A stretch of 64,000 nt of DNA. Source: Mycobacterium stomatepiae (GTDB lineage Bacteria; Actinomycetota; Actinomycetes; Mycobacteriales; Mycobacteriaceae). A program made the translations under genes and the position numbers. The stretch covers positions 4,216,001 to 4,280,000 of the forward strand of contig NZ_AP022587.1 in the NCBI RefSeq assembly GCF_010731715.1. The letters are read 5' to 3'. How positions within the stretch are numbered: the stretch's first letter is position 1; each line of letters starts with the position of its first letter. The notes under the pieces are model-generated. The model saw only the letters and a list, made by a program, of their open reading frames with translations. It was not told the origin of the DNA and did no database searches. Positions 61,494 through 64,000 of the stretch are shown here, piece after piece.

Positions 61494-62429
61494 TCACACC
61501 CGAGTGGTCGCGGGCTCGAAGTGCGGCAGATTGCGACGGATGAAGTCGACAAGGCGGGTCGGTGGGCGGTGCAGTATCGCGGCCAGCGCGTCGGGATCCG
61601 CGGCGATCAGTGGTTCGGTTCGTTGCGACAGGGCGCCGCCCACAGTCGAGATGTGTTGTGCCATGGCCGCATTGACCGGAGAGGTGGGCTCCGCTTCGGC
61701 GGTGGATTCCAATTCGCTGCGCCATGCCGCCGCGGAGATGGGCTGGAAGCGAACGGGCCGACCGGTCTCGGCCGAGACCATGCGGGCCAATTCTGCGTGA
61801 TCGATCACCTCGGCTGGAGGCGGATAACTGACCCGGGCAGACTCCGGCGCCGGTTCCAAGAGCTGTGCAACGGCGATCTCCGCGGCATCGTCGCCGCCGA
61901 TCCACGGCGCCGGGCCGCGGCCGAAGCTGTTGGTAATCAGGCCATTCTCGCGAATCGTGGCGCCGTGCAGCAGCAGGACGTTCTCATGGAACAGACCGCC
62001 GAACCGCAGCACGGTGGGGTTCAGGCCTGCCCAGGTGAAGACTTCCTCGGCTACCGCTTGGGCCTGACCCAACTTGCTGGGGCTACCTACCGAGGACACC
62101 GCCATCGACATCGCCACCAGGTGCGGCTTCGGGTTCACATCGACCAGAACCGACGTGAGATTCGCCGCGGCCGAAACAACGCCCGCTGCAACGGGATAGG
62201 TGAAGTACACCGCGCTGACGTCCTGTGCGGCCGTGACCAGTGACGCCCGATCATGCAGATCGCCGACCACGGTCGCGGCCCCGAGGCGCCGCAGTGTCCC
62301 CGCGCGCTCGTCGTCGGTGCGGACCAACGCGCGCACCGGGTGCCCGAGACTGAGCAGGCGTTCCACCACGATCCGTCCGGTGCCGCCGTGTCGACCCGTC
62401 GCGCCGATTACCAGGATGGGGGCGTTCAT
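61494..62429 (-). CDS. NmrA-like NAD(P)-binding protein
   Basis: Product of 311 residues. N-terminal Rossmann loop ILVIGATGRHGGTGRIV, then RALVRTDDERA and VVGDLHDRASLVTAAQDVSAVYFTYP, the usual NmrA/azoreductase-like pattern without the SDR catalytic Tyr-x3-Lys. Some relatives reduce quinones or azo dyes; others only sense NADP. The start is ATG 62429, overlapping the thioesterase stop (ATGA), so it is co-translated with that gene. Confidence 0.85.
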   Translation of the reverse strand: MNAPILVIGATGRHGGTGRIVVERLLSLGHPVRALVRTDDERAGTLRRLGAATVVGDLHDRASLVTAAQDVSAVYFTYPVAAGVVSAAANLTSVLVDVNPKPHLVAMSMAVSSVGSPSKLGQAQAVAEEVFTWAGLNPTVLRFGGLFHENVLLLHGATIRENGLITNSFGRGPAPWIGGDDAAEIAVAQLLEPAPESARVSYPPPAEVIDHAELARMVSAETGRPVRFQPISAAAWRSELESTAEAEPTSPVNAAMAQHISTVGGALSQRTEPLIAADPDALAAILHRPPTRLVDFIRRNLPHFEPATTRV

Positions 62430-62965
62430 CGGCGCAGCTCGAAGATCAACAGCGTCGTACTCGCGGTCGCGACGACGTTGCCGGACGCATCGATGAACTC
62501 GCCTTCCGCGAACCCGATCCGTGAGCCCGCCCTGACGACGGAGCCCACGGCGGTCAGCGGCCCGCTGTCCAGCGTCATGGCCTTGAGGTAGTTCACCTTG
62601 ATCTCGACCGACGTATACCCGACTCCCTGCGGCAACGTGGTGTGCAGCGCACACGCGGCAACGGTGTCCAGCAGCGTGCACACCGCGCCGCCGTGCACCA
62701 GTCCCAGCGGGTTGTACATCGACCCGTCCGGCGTCCAGGAGAAGGTGATGGCGCCGTTCTCCACCGCGACAATGCCCATCTGCACCAGCTCGCCGATCGG
62801 CGGCGGAGGCAGGTGTCCGTCGGCGACCGCCCGCCAGTAGGAAAGGCCGCTCATCGACGCGACCGTCGCCTGCGTGGTCATCGGGTCGCGCCAGGTGATC
62901 GTGCGCGACTGCTCGGCGCCCCACGGCGGCGAGCTTGGCATGTCGGTGTGGGAAGACGTCGTCAT
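62426..62965 (-). CDS. PaaI-type hotdog-fold thioesterase
   Basis: Product of 179 residues. LVHGGAVCTLLDTVAACAL is the hotdog helix with the catalytic acidic residue, then VEIKVNYLKAM and VVRAGSRIGFAEGEF. It hydrolyses acyl- or aryl-CoA. Upstream residues 1-35 are not conserved; ATG 62965 is the open-frame start, but an internal ATG (about codon 29) could be the true one. First gene of a two-gene operon, divergent from a TetR regulator. Confidence 0.85.
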   Translation of the reverse strand: MTTSSHTDMPSSPPWGAEQSRTITWRDPMTTQATVASMSGLSYWRAVADGHLPPPPIGELVQMGIVAVENGAITFSWTPDGSMYNPLGLVHGGAVCTLLDTVAACALHTTLPQGVGYTSVEIKVNYLKAMTLDSGPLTAVGSVVRAGSRIGFAEGEFIDASGNVVATASTTLLIFELRR

Positions 62966-62979
62966 GCAATCCCCTCAAA

Positions 62980-63048
62980 AAACTGATCGGTCTACTTAAT
63001 AGGGCGAAGCAGGTAGTAATTCCAGAGCTTGTAAACTGATCGGTGTAC
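62980..63048. promoter_or_regulatory. Repeated box AAACTGATCGGTNTAC, candidate TetR site
   Basis: AAACTGATCGGTCTAC at 62980-62995 and AAACTGATCGGTGTAC at 63033-63048 differ by one base and have the same orientation. They lie between the divergent thioesterase operon and the TetR gene, one near each start, as expected for a regulator controlling both sides. Confidence 0.65.
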
Positions 63049-63057
63049 ATTGGCAGG

Positions 63058-63639
63058 ATGGCCGAGGTGACGACGCGTCCCGGTGGCGGGCGGGGAGCCC
63101 GGGAGCGGATCGAGCGTGCTAGTGCCCGCCTCTTCTATCGTCGCGGAATCCACGCGACCGGTGTCGAGCTCATCGCCCAAGAGGCCCAGGTGTCCAAGCG
63201 CACCCACTACCAGTACTTCCCGAGCAAGAACGACCTCGTCGACGCCTATTTGCGGGGCATGGATGCACGCGGCGCCCTGCCCGCCGAGCGACTCCTGGAC
63301 GACGAGTCCCTGCCCGCCCGGGACCGGCTGCTGGCTATCTTCGAAATGTCGCGCCGAGATGTCATGCGGGGCTGCCCGTTTCACAATGCAGCCGTGGAAT
63401 CGGCCGGATCACTGCGCAGCACTGACGAGATCGTACGGGCGCACAAGCAACGATTTATCCGCCGCCTGATCGCCGTCGCGCAGGAGACCGGAGCCGCTGA
63501 TCCGCACTCGCTGGGTCAGCAGCTGGCGGTGCTGTTCGAAGGCGCGACCGCGTTGGCGACCTCGCTCAACGACACCGCGCCCGCCGTGCATGCCCGCGCG
63601 GCCGCCGCCACGCTGATCGACGCCTCGCTGAACTCTTGA
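63058..63639 (+). CDS. TetR-family transcriptional regulator
   Basis: Product of 193 residues: ARERIERASARLFYRRGIHATGVELIAQEAQVSKRTHYQYFPSKNDLV is a full TetR HTH, followed by a C-terminal helical domain containing RGCPFHNAAVE, typical of regulators of quinone/NmrA-type genes. ATG 63058 is used; GTG 63043 is in frame. It is divergent from the thioesterase/NmrA operon and is its likely regulator. Confidence 0.88.
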   Translation: MAEVTTRPGGGRGARERIERASARLFYRRGIHATGVELIAQEAQVSKRTHYQYFPSKNDLVDAYLRGMDARGALPAERLLDDESLPARDRLLAIFEMSRRDVMRGCPFHNAAVESAGSLRSTDEIVRAHKQRFIRRLIAVAQETGAADPHSLGQQLAVLFEGATALATSLNDTAPAVHARAAAATLIDASLNS

Positions 63640-63720
63640 CGACCTCGTCCCGGGACTGTTAGACATGGCCTGCGTCACTAATTTGGGCGATCGCCCAATA
63701 CGGACTCGGTGGAGGTTGCC

Positions 63721-63870
63721 ATGGGCAGGATGGACGGCAAGGTCACCTTCGTGACCGGTGCTGCGCGCGGGCAGGGCCGAAGCCACGCCGTGCTGTTCCT
63801 GGCCTCCGACGAAGCGCGCTACATCACCGGGGTGGCGCTGCCGGTGGACGCCGGCAGCTGCCTGAAGTAG
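63721..63870 (+). pseudogene. Short-chain dehydrogenase reduced to its two ends by in-frame deletion
   Basis: The 49-residue frame joins the SDR start (MDGKVTFVTGAARGQGRSHA) directly to the SDR end (VLFLASDEARYITGVALPVDAG). About 200 residues, including NNAG and YxxxK, are gone, so no activity is possible. The junction falls at a CACGCCGT-like sequence that could have recombined. The original was of the mycofactocin-associated type (GQGRSHA). Confidence 0.85.
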
Positions 63871-63881
63871 GGAAAGCACCG

Positions 63882-64000
63882 ATGACTGTCACGAACGACA
63901 CCGACGTCTACTACGACCCGTATGACGTCGGCATCAATGCCGATCCCTATCCGACGTACGCGCGGCTGCGTGAAGAGGCCCCGCTGTATTACAACGAGAA
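63882..64000 (+). CDS. Cytochrome P450, N-terminal part
   Basis: The window ends after 39 codons: MTVTNDTDVYYDPYDVGINA, then DPYPTYARLREEAPLYYNE. Asp-Pro-[FY]-x-x-Y-x-x-[LM]-R-x-x-x-P is the standard start of actinobacterial P450s. ATG 63882 follows GGAAAG. It is downstream of the deleted SDR and may have been its operon partner. The remainder is outside the window. Confidence 0.8.
   Translation, partial: MTVTNDTDVYYDPYDVGINADPYPTYARLREEAPLYYNE

Noticed and set aside
59897-61543. 548-codon plus-strand open frame antisense to the LysA paralogue
   Set aside because: Composition (Arg/Gly/His/Gln-rich, no motif) is that of a shadow frame; the decarboxylase motifs on the minus strand are clear.

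Overview
The window is high-GC actinobacterial DNA and almost certainly comes from a Mycobacterium, probably a slow grower. At the left end, the ProXVWZ osmoprotectant transporter, a glycolipid-binding-domain protein, TyrA, a TadA-associated protein, TadA and a tRNA-Ser(CGA) lie in the order I recall for the M. tuberculosis Rv3759c-Rv3752c-serX region. FadD15-like, LigC/PrimPol-C-like, WS/DGAT, DUF732, PE-like and KshA-like genes fit the same genus. All family calls come from reading motifs in the translations; no database search was possible.

Layout. (1) 1-6.5 kb: conserved housekeeping block. (2) 6.7-15 kb: diguanylate cyclase, TetR regulator, nitronate monooxygenase, KshA-like Rieske oxygenase, SDR, GH5-type secreted hydrolase, TM2 protein, lone PE-like protein and DUF2237 protein. 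(3) 15-25.2 kb: IclR regulator divergent from a sulfotransferase/metallo-hydrolase/VOC/LLM operon, facing an M1 aminopeptidase translationally coupled to a 1313-residue Pls/PosA-type NRPS-like membrane enzyme. (4) 25.3-29.4 kb: GntR regulator divergent from a broken LLM monooxygenase, a class III CoA-transferase and a frameshifted malyl-CoA-lyase-like gene. (5) 29.5-32 kb: small membrane protein, DJ-1/PfpI protein and a DUF2637 protein with an 18-nt tandem repeat. (6) 32.3-39.5 kb: catabolic island with two paralogous pairs of Rieske oxygenase plus ~112-residue helical protein, a MarR regulator, a 2Fe-2S ferredoxin, an SDR, a broken amidohydrolase, a frameshifted TauD-type dioxygenase and a frameshifted carboxymuconolactone-decarboxylase-like gene. 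(7) 39.5-41.9 kb: arsenic operon arsR-acr3-arsC-cadI/arsI. (8) 41.9-48.7 kb: a four-gene operon with 4-nt overlaps ending in a TetR gene, an SDR, and a TetR/alpha-beta-hydrolase pair with two palindromic operators. (9) 48.8-58.2 kb: FadD15-like ligase, WS/DGAT, NUDIX, DUF2330, P450, two DUF732 proteins, and LigC divergent from PrimPol-C. (10) 58.3-64 kb: rhomboid-like protein, frameshifted LysA paralogue, decayed SDR, NmrA-like/thioesterase pair, TetR, an internally deleted SDR and the start of a P450.

The most striking property is the number of broken genes, all in accessory or catabolic functions. Several lesions are one-base changes in C/G runs, which could be consensus errors. Others are multi-base deletions (LLM, amidohydrolase, LysA paralogue, two SDRs) and look like real decay. 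The best candidate for something undescribed is the duplicated Rieske oxygenase/small-protein pair in region 6, with its own ferredoxin and a MarR-type operator. No IS element, prophage, CRISPR array, rRNA or integrase was seen.
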